DNA of 64,000 bases from Bacterioplanes sanyensis (GCF_014652515.1 NZ_BMYY01000004.1:248001-312000), one strand, 5' to 3'. Positions 47,912 through 56,887 are shown, numbered from the stretch's first letter. Program-made: numbers and translations. The notes: generated by a model from the sequence alone, not told the origin.

Positions 47912-48688
47912 ATGCAACCCATGGTGAACTTGGCGTTGCGCGCTGCGCGTAACGCAGGTCAAGACCTGGTCCGTCGCCTGGACCGTTTTGATGTGTACCA
48001 AAGTACAGATCAAGAAAAGGCGAAATTTGTCGCCGACTGCACCATCGGCCTGGAAAAGAGCATCATCTTTGAGCTGAAAAAAGCCTACTCAGAGCACAAC
48101 TTCCAGGGCCGCGAAACTGGCCTAAACCAAGGCGAAGCACACCAGCCCACTTGGCAGATCTGCGTCATTGACGATATTGCGAACTTTCGTGTTGGCATTC
48201 CCAGCATTGCCATCACCATTTGCTGTCTGATCAAGGGTAAGGCAGAGCACGCTGTGGTGCTCAACCCAATGAATGGCGATGAATTTACCGCATCACGCGG
48301 CCGTGGCAGCCAACTGAACAACCGCCGCATTCGTTGCAGCCAGCAACATTCATTAAACGACGCCATTATTGGTTACACCCAGCCAATGAGCTTCAATGAG
48401 TCAGCCTATGAGCAGCGTCAGCGCACGCAAAAACTCATGTCACAAGGCTTGGAGCTGCGCAATATTGGCTCCAACGCATTGTCACTAGCCTATACCGCAG
48501 CCGATCGCTTTCAGGCGTCTTTGCTGGCCGATGTCGATGAATACTCACTGCAAGCCGCAGGCTTGGTTGCCAAAGAAGCCGGCTGCTTGCTGGCCGACAT
48601 TCATGGCAAACCCAACCTGAGCGCGCCAGCCAATTTGGTGGTGGGCAACCCCAAACTACTGCGCCTGCTGGTCAGCAATGGCGAATAA
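47912..48688 (+). CDS. suhB: SuhB homologue lacking inositol-phosphatase active site
   Basis: 258 residues. The N-terminus (MQPMVNLALRAARNAG) and segments such as NPMNGDEFTASRGRGSQLNNRRIR and NIGSNALSLAYTAADRF align with SuhB. The metal ligands do not: the first Glu of EESG is R67 (RETG), the DPLDGTTNF motif is shortened to DDIANF (D87-F92), and the Asp of the WD motif is S212 (YS). Catalysis is therefore unlikely. In E. coli SuhB is also an RNA-polymerase/Nus-complex partner for rRNA antitermination, which does not need its phosphatase activity. The position upstream of and divergent from trmJ matches suhB elsewhere. Confidence 0.9.
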   Translation: MQPMVNLALRAARNAGQDLVRRLDRFDVYQSTDQEKAKFVADCTIGLEKSIIFELKKAYSEHNFQGRETGLNQGEAHQPTWQICVIDDIANFRVGIPSIAITICCLIKGKAEHAVVLNPMNGDEFTASRGRGSQLNNRRIRCSQQHSLNDAIIGYTQPMSFNESAYEQRQRTQKLMSQGLELRNIGSNALSLAYTAADRFQASLLADVDEYSLQAAGLVAKEAGCLLADIHGKPNLSAPANLVVGNPKLLRLLVSNGE

Positions 48689-48714
48689 AAAAAGCGGCCG
48701 CAGCCGCTTTTTTT
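48687..48714. terminator. Bidirectional terminator, suhB / cold-shock gene
   Basis: AAAAAAAGCGGC and GCCGCTTTTTTT pair with loop CGCA. It is flanked by A and T runs, so it serves both convergent genes; both stop codons lie in the A/T arms. Confidence 0.9.
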
Positions 48715-49204
48715 AACGAATGGCGGAGACATCTTCCGCCTGTGGTCCTTTCTGCCCGCGGACAACAGCAAACTTCACTCGCTGCCCTTCTGTCAAAGAG
48801 CGATGCCCTTGGCCACGAATGGAGCGAAAGTGTACGAATACATCCTCGCCCTCATCCCAGGTAATAAAACCAAAGCCTTTTTTCACGTTGAACCATTTCA
48901 CCACGCCACGCTCACGGCCGTCGTCGACGTCTTCCTCGACCACTGTGCCACTACCACGATGACGGCGACGACGCGTTGGCACCAACTGGGCAGAAGCAAA
49001 ACTCACCGCAAAGCCCAGCAGGGCAAAAATTACAACCAGCACCACAGCCTGAGGCAATGACCAGAAGTTTGCTAACGTCAAAGCCGAACCATCCGTCAGC
49101 GTTAATTCAGATAACAAAGAAGTGATCGCCAATACCGCCACAACACCGGACAACAATGCAGATACACCTGCCACCATTAACTTTCGAACCAATAATTTAC
49201 CCAT
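48713..49204 (-). CDS. Membrane-anchored cold-shock-domain protein
   Basis: About 163 residues from the ATG at 49204 (GAGAG upstream). Two hydrophobic helices (roughly 8-32 and 48-72) come first, then a basic linker (TRRRRHRG), then an acidic piece, and finally a complete cold-shock domain with the RNA-binding motifs KGFGFI and VFVHF. Soluble Csp proteins are about 70 residues; here the domain is tethered to the membrane and faces the cytosol if the positive-inside rule holds. Its role may be local RNA handling. Similar fusions are known in Pseudomonas relatives. Confidence 0.88.
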   Translation of the reverse strand: MGKLLVRKLMVAGVSALLSGVVAVLAITSLLSELTLTDGSALTLANFWSLPQAVVLVVIFALLGFAVSFASAQLVPTRRRRHRGSGTVVEEDVDDGRERGVVKWFNVKKGFGFITWDEGEDVFVHFRSIRGQGHRSLTEGQRVKFAVVRGQKGPQAEDVSAIR

Positions 49205-49464
49205 GCGCTCTCTCGTTTTGATTACGTTATTATGCATCTGGGAGCGGTTGAATCAGTGATGATGTCCTTTGCTGTTGCGGCGACTATACAGCCGCAAACG
49301 AACCGCTCCGCAAGGTGGTTGCATACCCTCAGCCTTAGGTAAAAGGCCAGCCACAACACGGGCTACTGCTGCACCTTTTACTGGCCGATTGCGCTAGCAA
49401 ACCGTTCGGTATCAAAGCCCAATTCATTAAAAAAATCAACATGATAGCCATGGGGAGTCAAGCC
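49205..49464. other. Divergent control region, cold-shock gene / slyX
   Basis: No gene. It contains an inverted repeat TTGCGGC/GCCGCAA (49275-49297) that surrounds TATAGT on the minus strand, a possible -10 of the cold-shock gene, so the repeat could be an operator or cold-sensitive leader element. The slyX side has only a GGGGAG ribosome site. Confidence 0.4.
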
Positions 49465-49701
49465 ATGTCAGAGACAGGTCAACATAACGATGACAACACC
49501 CGGATCGTTGAGCTAGAAACCCGTGTGGCTTTTCTAGAGCACACGGTCGAAACGCTCAATGAGCAATTAGCCACACTAAACCGTGACTTTATTCTCGCCC
49601 ACCAGGCGCTGCAATTGATGAATAAACGGCTGGAATCACTGCAAAGCGGCCAAGCCGGTGTTAAAGACTTCAGTGAAGAAACACCGCCACCACACTATTA
49701 A
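49465..49701 (+). CDS. slyX: SlyX-family coiled-coil protein
   Basis: 78 residues. Nearly the whole protein is a coiled coil with the family pattern ELETRVAFLEHTVETLNEQLATLNRDFILAHQALQLMNKRL, ending in the conserved PPPHY. The function of the family is unknown. The ATG at 49465 follows GGGGAG by 7 bases; an upstream ATG at 49441 is less supported. Confidence 0.92.
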   Translation: MSETGQHNDDNTRIVELETRVAFLEHTVETLNEQLATLNRDFILAHQALQLMNKRLESLQSGQAGVKDFSEETPPPHY

Positions 49702-49705
49702 AACC

Positions 49706-49740
49706 AGCGGCAGCGCCTTTAATCGACGCTGCCGCTATTT
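49706..49740 (+). terminator. slyX terminator
   Basis: Perfect 10-bp arms AGCGGCAGCG (49706-49715) and CGCTGCCGCT (49727-49736), then ATTTCTC. The loop is 11 bases and the U-tract is weak. Confidence 0.6.
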
Positions 49741-49752
49741 CTCACAGCAAAA

Positions 49753-51588
49753 TTACAGCACTGAGCGACGCTGCCACAGCCAGGCGACCAGCCCAGCCAG
49801 CAAGGTCAGCAACAACGGCAGGATAAAGATATTCAGCACTTTAAGCCGCGCCCCTAGGGCTTCAATATCCTGATTAAGGGCATGCTGCACCTCACGCAGC
49901 TCACGGCGAATATCCAGTTTTTGCTGTTGAAACTCCTCCAACGCCTGCTGCTGCTCAGACGTTAAGGCTAAAGAGTCTTCGCCTACTTCAGGCTGCAACT
50001 CGTTTAGTTTTTGCTCGGTCTCTTGCAAACGCTGCTGCAAGCGCTGCTCACTGGCCAAGAAACGCTGCTCGGCTTGCTGGCGCAAATGATCGACACGCGT
50101 GAATGGTCGCTGATATTGACCGCGAGCCCGCAGCGACATTAGCGCCGCACTGCCGGCCATCTGATCACTGAGGTTGACCAGCAAGGCACCGTTATCGGCC
50201 CATGGGGTTGCAATGCGCTGACCAAAGAAGTTTTGTACCTGCACCCACAAGCGATCACTTAGCCAGTCGGTATCGGCGACCAAAGTCACAGCCAACTGCT
50301 CAGTATCCGCCAAATGCGCTTGATCGCCCTGCTGCCAGTCGCTAGCCTGCTCCGAGGTAAAAGCCGATGACGCCTTGCCCGTCACATGCGCGGCCAGCAC
50401 CTGACGCTCGTCAGCACTGGTAAACTCACGCTGCAAAGCTAGCAAGTCATTACCCAGCTGTAGCTTATTGGCATTGATGCGCATCGACTCAGTGCTGGTG
50501 AACAACCAAGGCTGAAACTCTGTGGTCGCCGAGTCGATCGCCGCTAAAAACCCAGCACTGGAAAAGTTCAACGCTTCTAAATTGGCCGTGACCAACAATT
50601 CTTCTGGCTGCTTGGCAGGGCTCAACGCCAGCAAACCAAAATGACGCAGCGGTGGCTTACCAGGCCCTTGGCTAACCACCAAGGCGTTACTGGCATCGAG
50701 CACGGCTTCGCTCGGCTGCCAGTTCACCCCCCAAGCTTTTAGCAAAGGCTGCAAACTGCTGGCACTGGCTTGGTCGCCCATGCCCATCATGCCGCCCTGC
50801 GCGGTTTCAGCGACGGGGTCTATAAAGGCCATTACGCGACCGCCGGCAAGGGCAAACTGGTCGATCGCATACAAAGTTTGATCGGTCAGCTCAGGCGGCT
50901 GAATCAGCATCAGCACATCGACATCCTCATCTACCTGAGTTAGATCACTGGGCAGTGAACGCACCTCGTATAAGTTACGCAGCTGCTCAATGGCCGTCCA
51001 GGGCCCACTGGGTTGACCACTGCGAGGGTCAAAACCTCCCATCACGGGCAACCCGCTCAGCACCCCGATCACTGGTGCCCGATCTTGCTGCAAACGATAA
51101 ATCATTTGGGTGATTTCGTATTCTAGGTAGGCTTCGCGATCGGGTTGCAGGAAGGTGAGCGCTTCGTAGTTATCATCAGCATCGCGTATCACCAAACCAA
51201 AGTACAACGAGTCACCAAAATTCCCCACCGGCACCGACTGCAAGCCGAAGCGAGTGGCGTCATCTTCCGCTTCTGAAAATGGCTCTGGGTCTATACGCTG
51301 CACACTCAACTGACCGCCGGCACGCAAGCGGTATTCTTCCAGCAACTCAGTGACCCGCTCGGCATAGGCGCGCAGACGGGTTAAGTCTTCACTGCCCTGC
51401 TGAGAAAAGTACAACTCCATGGTCAGCGGCTTTTGCAGTTCACTGAGTATTTTTTCGGTGCCATCCGACAAGCTATAGAGCTGATGCTCGGTCAGATCTA
51501 ACCGCGCTTGGCCACCCAATTGCTGCAGCCCAGCACTGCCTAACAACAACACCAAAACCATGCTGATAAAAATCATTACCTGACGCAT
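49753..51588 (-). CDS. GldG-like ABC transporter auxiliary protein
   Basis: 611 residues. One membrane helix at each end (about 5-22 and 590-607) and a large periplasmic part between. The N-terminal region DLTEHQLYSLSDGTEKILSEL and PVIGVLSGLPVMGGFDPRSGQPSGPW fit the GldG/ABC_transp_aux family. A strong coiled coil (about 515-590) precedes the last helix. It is third in an ABC operon after ATPase and permease. The substrate is unknown; gliding itself is not implied. Confidence 0.88.
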   Translation of the reverse strand: MRQVMIFISMVLVLLLGSAGLQQLGGQARLDLTEHQLYSLSDGTEKILSELQKPLTMELYFSQQGSEDLTRLRAYAERVTELLEEYRLRAGGQLSVQRIDPEPFSEAEDDATRFGLQSVPVGNFGDSLYFGLVIRDADDNYEALTFLQPDREAYLEYEITQMIYRLQQDRAPVIGVLSGLPVMGGFDPRSGQPSGPWTAIEQLRNLYEVRSLPSDLTQVDEDVDVLMLIQPPELTDQTLYAIDQFALAGGRVMAFIDPVAETAQGGMMGMGDQASASSLQPLLKAWGVNWQPSEAVLDASNALVVSQGPGKPPLRHFGLLALSPAKQPEELLVTANLEALNFSSAGFLAAIDSATTEFQPWLFTSTESMRINANKLQLGNDLLALQREFTSADERQVLAAHVTGKASSAFTSEQASDWQQGDQAHLADTEQLAVTLVADTDWLSDRLWVQVQNFFGQRIATPWADNGALLVNLSDQMAGSAALMSLRARGQYQRPFTRVDHLRQQAEQRFLASEQRLQQRLQETEQKLNELQPEVGEDSLALTSEQQQALEEFQQQKLDIRRELREVQHALNQDIEALGARLKVLNIFILPLLLTLLAGLVAWLWQRRSVL

Positions 51589-51598
51589 GACTTCCTCC

Positions 51599-52327
51599 TC
51601 AGGCCGATTTTTTGATATTCAACAGCTGCACTGTGGCGGCCAAAAAGACGCCCATCAGCAGCACGAAATAACCCACATCACGGACATCAATCACGCCACG
51701 CGATAAAGCTTCAAAGCGGGTTAAAAAACTGAGTCCAGCAACGACGTCGACCACGGCAGCAGGTGCCCAGCCGCGCAAGGCATCCAACACGATGGAAAGC
51801 CCTGACACCATCAGTACAAAGCACACCACCACGGCCAAAATAAAGGCGACGATTTGGTTGCGACTTAACACCGACATACAAGAGCCAACGGCCAAAAAAG
51901 CACCGGCCATCAGCCAGCTACCCAGATAACTGGCAATAATGACGCCATTGTCAGGGTCACCCAAGTAGTTCACCGTCAGCCAGATTGGAAAGGTCAACAG
52001 CAAGGCAATGCCAGCAAACAACCAGGCGGCTAAAAACTTACCCAGCACTGCTTGGGTAATGCTTACCGGCAAGGTCAGCAGCATTTCGATGGTGCCAAGC
52101 TGGCGTTCTTGCGACCACAACCCCATGGCAACAGCCGGCATAAAAAACAAATATAACCAAGGGTGAAAATTAAAAAACGCGACCAAATCTGCTTGACCGC
52201 GCTGATAAAACTGGCCCAGATAAAAGGTAAAGACACCGGCCAAGGCCAGAAACATAAAAATAAATACATATGCCACCGGTGTGGCGAAGTAGGCGTTCAG
52301 TTCACGTTTGCAGATAACCCAACTCAT
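51599..52327 (-). CDS. ABC-2 type permease (GldF-like)
   Basis: 242 residues with six hydrophobic segments. It begins MSWVICKRELNAYFATPVAYVF, the typical start of GldF-like ABC-2 permeases, and includes GLWSQERQLGTIEMLLTLPVS. Its ATG overlaps the ATPase stop by one base. It forms the membrane pore with the ATPase. Confidence 0.9.
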   Translation of the reverse strand: MSWVICKRELNAYFATPVAYVFIFMFLALAGVFTFYLGQFYQRGQADLVAFFNFHPWLYLFFMPAVAMGLWSQERQLGTIEMLLTLPVSITQAVLGKFLAAWLFAGIALLLTFPIWLTVNYLGDPDNGVIIASYLGSWLMAGAFLAVGSCMSVLSRNQIVAFILAVVVCFVLMVSGLSIVLDALRGWAPAAVVDVVAGLSFLTRFEALSRGVIDVRDVGYFVLLMGVFLAATVQLLNIKKSA

Positions 52328-53256
52328 CAGGCCACCTCTTGTTGCGTTAATTGCTGAAATACATCGTCCAAACGACCGCGCTCCATATGCAAGGTATCTA
52401 CAACCCAGCCTTGGCGCTCGATCAACTCCGTGAGCGGCGCATAGAGTTGCGCCTGGGGTTGCGGCAGCAGCACGTAGGCTTGATCTGGCTCCAGCATTTC
52501 AACCTGCTCTACCCCAGAGACGGCCAATAATGCTGGCTCCAAATCGGCCACCGGTTGCTGCAGGCGCACACTGATAGCACCGTAATAGCGTGAACGCTGC
52601 TCCAGCTCATGCGGTCGACTATCGGCAACTAAACGACCGCCAGCAATAATGACGGCACGACTGCATACTGCAGCGACTTCTTCAAGAATGTGGGTGGAAA
52701 TAATGACGATTTTATCCGCCGACAACTGGCGAATTAATTGCCGCACTTGGTGCTTTTGATTCGGGTCTAGGCCATCGGTAGGCTCATCCAGAATCAACAC
52801 TTGCGGGTCATGCACCAGGGTTTGTGCTAAGCCCACTCGGCGTTTAAAACCCTTTGATAGCGTTTGAATACGCTGCTCAAGTACCGCACCGATATCCACC
52901 AGGTCAACGACATAACGCAACCTTTCACGCAAGCGCTCACCGCTCAAACCACGCATTTGCGCCATAAACTGCAGATACTGGCCGACACGCATATCGTCGT
53001 AAGCGGGAGCACCTTCGGGTAAATAACCAATGCGCTGTTGTACGGCTAATCGGTCACGCACCACATCTTGGCCAAATATTTGAATCTGGCCCGCGGTCGG
53101 TTCAAGAAACCCAGCCAACATTTTCATGGTGGTGGACTTACCCGCCCCATTCGGGCCTAGAAACCCCAGCACTTCGCCGGCTTGAACCTGAAAAGACACA
53201 TCATTCACGACGGTAACGCCATCAAAGCGTTTCGTCAGATTCTGAATATCAATCAT
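52327..53256 (-). CDS. ABC transporter ATPase (GldA-like)
   Basis: About 309 residues. Walker A is GPNGAGKST, the signature is LSKGFKRRVGLAQ, Walker B is VLILDEP, then DGLDPNQ and a switch His (ISTHILEEV). The C-terminal domain (SRYYGAISVRLQQPV ...) is typical of multidrug/Gld-type ATPases. The ATG at 53256 has GGAG 6 bases upstream; the frame extends upstream into the decayed mobile element and that part is not coding. Confidence 0.94.
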   Translation of the reverse strand: MIDIQNLTKRFDGVTVVNDVSFQVQAGEVLGFLGPNGAGKSTTMKMLAGFLEPTAGQIQIFGQDVVRDRLAVQQRIGYLPEGAPAYDDMRVGQYLQFMAQMRGLSGERLRERLRYVVDLVDIGAVLEQRIQTLSKGFKRRVGLAQTLVHDPQVLILDEPTDGLDPNQKHQVRQLIRQLSADKIVIISTHILEEVAAVCSRAVIIAGGRLVADSRPHELEQRSRYYGAISVRLQQPVADLEPALLAVSGVEQVEMLEPDQAYVLLPQPQAQLYAPLTELIERQGWVVDTLHMERGRLDDVFQQLTQQEVA

Positions 53257-53285
53257 CTTGTACTCCGTACCAAACACAATTGACC

Positions 53286-53464
53286 GGAGCCTCCGAATGT
53301 TTCGGCACAACGGATGGGCCAGAGCAGCAGGCTTGCCGTACAAGACGCCGACAACGGGACGCGACCGGCCTTCTTCAACATCGACATTATGTATGCCTGT
53401 CGCCCGCACCCTTCGCCCACATCCGTCGCCAGCACACCGGGGGCGCCGAATTGTTCAGAGGTCC
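53286..53464. mobile_element. Decayed MITE between the ABC operon and plsB
   Basis: The left end GGAGCCTCCGAATGTTTC matches the 60.35-kb element's inverted repeat at 13 of 18 bases. The right end GAATTGTTCAGAGGTCC matches it closely. Internal blocks are shared in order, such as GCAGCAGGCTT, TTCAACATC and a CGCCCGC segment. It is shorter (about 180 bp) and without visible target duplication. It fills most of the 334-bp gap that lacks genes. Confidence 0.65.
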
Positions 53465-53590
53465 CTTAACAGCCAGAAAACTGACTGTGCTTTTGCCATG
53501 CTGCCTGTCGATGCTGCAATGCCGTTTAATCCCCGACGTCGCCGAGGTAAACTCGCATCCCTGTTAATTGAGTAACCGGTTCAGGCCAAC

Positions 53591-56062
53591 ATGAGTTTTC
53601 TTAAATCGCTACGCCGCACGCTTTTCCGCTGGCAGCAAACCTGGCTATACGGCGTCATTCGCACCCAAATCATTGGGCCGAGTTTGGAGGAATTCAAGCT
53701 CGACCCAGAACGCCCAGTGGTATATGCCTTGCTGTATTCATCGCGCGCAGAAAAACTGGTCATCGACCGCGAAGTTAGGCGCTTGGGCTGGCCAGCCCCC
53801 GTTGACAGCGCCGATCAAAACCAACTGACAGCAAAGCCGTTTTTTCCTATTTATCGCCGTGCGGGGGCGCCGTTTCGTAAGCGCGGCACTCCCATCGTTC
53901 ACCGCTACTTAGTACGCCATTGCCAATGGCTGGCCGAGCACCAACACAGTGATGTGCAAATCGTACCAGTACGAGTTTTTTGGGGGCGGGCGCCCGATAA
54001 AGAGGGCTCCTTTCTGCGCATCTGGTTACAAAACAGCGGCACCCTAGGCGGACGGCTGACCACCTTGATGGCTATTTTACTCAATGGGCGCAATACGTTT
54101 GTCCATTTCAGTAAACCTTTGTCACTGAGTGAACTGCATGACGACGGCAAAAACCCAGAGTTATTGGCGCGCAAAGTGGCACGCGTTTTACGCGTGCATA
54201 ATCGTCATGTATCGGCGTCGGTATTGGGGCCAGATTTGTCACACCGGCGTACGCTGGTGCACAAAATCCCCCATGCACCGTCGGTGGTGAAGGCGATTGA
54301 AACCGAGGTAACAACAAAAGGCATTAACCGTCAGCAGGCGCAAAAGAAGGCCCTCAAGTATGCCGACGAAATCGCCTCCAACATCTCTTATACCAATGTA
54401 CGCTTCCTCGATGTGCTGTTGACCTGGGTGTGGAATAAGATTTACGACGGCGTGCAAGTACACAACATTGACCACTTAAAAGAGGTCAGCAAAGACAACG
54501 AAATCATTTACGTGCCCTGCCATCGCAGTCACATTGACTATTTGCTACTGTCTTACTTGCTATACCATCAAGGCTTGCAGCTGCCACAAATTGCCGCCGG
54601 TATTAACTTGAACATGCCCATCGTCGGGCCGATTTTACGTCGCGGTGGCGCCTTTTTTATGCGCCGCACCTTCCGTGACAACCAGCTCTATGCGGCGGTC
54701 TTTGACCAGTACCTGCACACTATTTTCACTCACGGCTATGCCACCGAATATTTTGTAGAGGGCGGGCGTAGCCGTACTGGCCGCACCCTAAATCCGAAAG
54801 CCGGCATGCTGGCCATGACCTTGCGTAGCTATTTGCGTGACAGTCGCAAACCAATCTTGTTTGTACCTGTGTACACCGGCTATGAAAAGGTATTTGAAGC
54901 CAGCAGTTACTTGGGAGAGTTACGTGGCCAGAAAAAGAAAAAAGAAAGCCTACTGGGCGTAGTCGGTACGCTGCGCGCCTTCCGTAAATCGTTTGGCAAA
55001 GTGCATGTTACCTTCGGTGACCCGGTTTATCTCACCGATTTCCTTAACGACCACCAACCTGGTTGGCAACAGCAAGACTACAGCCAGTGTGACTACCGCC
55101 CTGACTGGGCTCGCAACACCGTGGATCAACTGGCTATGCGTGTGGTCACTGAAATCAATCGCGCCACCTCGGTCAACCCGATTAACTTAATGGCACTGTC
55201 AATTTTGTCGGCGCCGCGCCAAGCACAAGAAGAGGCGCAAATTATTGCGCAAATGGAAGCTTACAAGCGTTTACTGGAGTTCACGCCCTACAGCCCTCTA
55301 ACCCAGCTTCCCGACGGTAGTGGCAAAGACTGGCTGGCCTATGCGGAAAAGCTGGAGGTGGTATCACGCTCACCGCACCCAATGGGTGATTTAATTCAAA
55401 CCAATGAACGCCAGGCCGTTACGCTAACCTATTATCGCAACAACGTACTGCACCTGTACGCACTGCCCTCTTTGATTGCCTGTTTGTTTATCAGCAATGG
55501 TCGCTATCAGCGCCAGCAAGTGTGCGACATAGTGCAACAGCTTTATCCCTTTCTGCAGGCTGAGCTGTTCTTGCAGTGGTCGCCGGCTGAGCTGGAGGCA
55601 GTCTGCGAGCAATGGTTAGAAGCTCTGGTCGGCGTCGGTTATTTATATCAAAGCGCACAGGGTTATCACGCAACACCGGCTCACAGTGACGAGTTCGTAC
55701 AGCTGCAAGGCTTGGCTGATCATATGCTGCAAACCTTACAGCGCTACTATTTAACCTTGAGTATTTTGCGCCACACCACAGCGCCTTTGGATGCCCAACA
55801 GCTGGAAGAGCACAGCACCCTACTGGCTCAGCGCATCGGCATGCTGTATGGCATTAACTCACCTGAGTTTTTTGATAAGCAGTTGTTTCGCACCTTGATT
55901 CGCCAGCTGCTGAGAGGCGACTATATCAGCGAAGACCAGCAAGGTGCCTTGCAAGCAACAGAAGCTTTGCCTGCTCTACTGGAAACGCTCGAGCAACTAC
56001 TGGATGGCGCTTTGCGACAAAGCATTCAGCACAGCGTCAGCACCACTCAGACGCAAGCGTAA
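53591..56062 (+). CDS. plsB: Glycerol-3-phosphate 1-O-acyltransferase
   Basis: 823 residues, inner-membrane associated. First step of phospholipid synthesis: acyl transfer to sn-1 of glycerol 3-phosphate. The catalytic HX4D is HRSHID (H311-D316). Motifs GGAFFMRRTF, VEGGRSRTGRTLNPKAGML and PVYTGYEKVFE follow. The length is as in E. coli. The product leads, after a second acylation, to the substrate of CdsA. AGG precedes the ATG by 6 bases. Confidence 0.96.
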   Translation: MSFLKSLRRTLFRWQQTWLYGVIRTQIIGPSLEEFKLDPERPVVYALLYSSRAEKLVIDREVRRLGWPAPVDSADQNQLTAKPFFPIYRRAGAPFRKRGTPIVHRYLVRHCQWLAEHQHSDVQIVPVRVFWGRAPDKEGSFLRIWLQNSGTLGGRLTTLMAILLNGRNTFVHFSKPLSLSELHDDGKNPELLARKVARVLRVHNRHVSASVLGPDLSHRRTLVHKIPHAPSVVKAIETEVTTKGINRQQAQKKALKYADEIASNISYTNVRFLDVLLTWVWNKIYDGVQVHNIDHLKEVSKDNEIIYVPCHRSHIDYLLLSYLLYHQGLQLPQIAAGINLNMPIVGPILRRGGAFFMRRTFRDNQLYAAVFDQYLHTIFTHGYATEYFVEGGRSRTGRTLNPKAGMLAMTLRSYLRDSRKPILFVPVYTGYEKVFEASSYLGELRGQKKKKESLLGVVGTLRAFRKSFGKVHVTFGDPVYLTDFLNDHQPGWQQQDYSQCDYRPDWARNTVDQLAMRVVTEINRATSVNPINLMALSILSAPRQAQEEAQIIAQMEAYKRLLEFTPYSPLTQLPDGSGKDWLAYAEKLEVVSRSPHPMGDLIQTNERQAVTLTYYRNNVLHLYALPSLIACLFISNGRYQRQQVCDIVQQLYPFLQAELFLQWSPAELEAVCEQWLEALVGVGYLYQSAQGYHATPAHSDEFVQLQGLADHMLQTLQRYYLTLSILRHTTAPLDAQQLEEHSTLLAQRIGMLYGINSPEFFDKQLFRTLIRQLLRGDYISEDQQGALQATEALPALLETLEQLLDGALRQSIQHSVSTTQTQA

Positions 56063-56068
56063 ACCGTT

Positions 56069-56091
56069 AGGCGTCGCTCAGTGCGGCGCCT
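56069..56091. terminator. Hairpin between plsB and rsmJ
   Basis: 9-bp arms AGGCGTCGC/GCGGCGCCT (one G-T) with loop TCAGT. On the minus strand the loop reads ACTGA and contains the rsmJ TGA stop. No U-tract is present on either side. Confidence 0.4.
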
Positions 56092-56887
56092 CAACTTTGC
56101 GCTTGGCATACACATCGAAGCGATTGGCTTTACCCACCAGCTCATAAGTCGGTTGCTGTTGCGCTAACGGTGCCGCTTTGCGCGCGCGTTTGACCACACA
56201 ACGGCAGCGCGCCACCCGCAACGCCTCAGCCAATAATTCGTCCGCATCATCATCACTGCCCACTAAACTACGAAAAGCCTGCATGTCTTTTTTGACTTGC
56301 GCTTTTTGCCGGCCGTCGTGGGCAAACATCGGATCTAAATACACCACATCAATGCTGTCGTCCCTTTGCTGCGCTAACCACTGGGCTGCGCCGATGTGCT
56401 GTAACCGAATGCGCTGGGCGATTTGGCGAACCTCCTCTGCTGGCAACTCATAACTGAGCGGCCACTCCCCTTGCGCATTGCCTGCCCGAGCTAAGCCATC
56501 AGCCAACAAGGCAGCCACGACAGGGTGGCGCTCCAGCGCCTGTACTCGACACCCCAAGGACGCCAGCACAAAGGCATCGCGCCCCAGGCCTGCGGTTAAA
56601 TCTGCCACCTGAGGAACATAGCTCGCCACACCGACGGCCTTGGCAATATCCTGGCCTTTACCGCCACCAAAGCGTCGACGGTGGTCGTTAGCACCGCCAC
56701 AAAAATCGACCTGAACTCGGCTTTTATCCGAGCAACTGCGCGCCAAGCTCAAGCCTGAGTGATCGAGTAATAATTGATACTCCTGCGCCTCCGTCGGCCA
56801 GTCGCTATTCACCTTTAACTGATAATAGTGGGCGATTTGTTGTGCACATGACCACAGCGACGAATCACCACAGATCAGCCAAGTCAT
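56078..56887 (-). CDS. rsmJ: 16S rRNA m2G1516 methyltransferase RsmJ
   Basis: About 269 residues. The SAM-binding part contains VADLTAGLGRDAFVLASLGCRVQALERHPVVAALL and VYLDPMFAH. HRRRFGGGKGQDIAKAVG before it is diagnostic for the family. The ATG at 56887 overlaps the uppP stop (ATGA); the longer in-frame extension lies inside uppP and is unlikely. Its stop is in a hairpin loop. Confidence 0.93.
   Translation of the reverse strand: MTWLICGDSSLWSCAQQIAHYYQLKVNSDWPTEAQEYQLLLDHSGLSLARSCSDKSRVQVDFCGGANDHRRRFGGGKGQDIAKAVGVASYVPQVADLTAGLGRDAFVLASLGCRVQALERHPVVAALLADGLARAGNAQGEWPLSYELPAEEVRQIAQRIRLQHIGAAQWLAQQRDDSIDVVYLDPMFAHDGRQKAQVKKDMQAFRSLVGSDDDADELLAEALRVARCRCVVKRARKAAPLAQQQPTYELVGKANRFDVYAKRKVEAPH

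Noticed and set aside
53257-53409. N-terminal extension of the ABC ATPase
   Set aside because: It lies inside the decayed MITE; the ATG at 53256 with GGAG gives the standard ATPase start.
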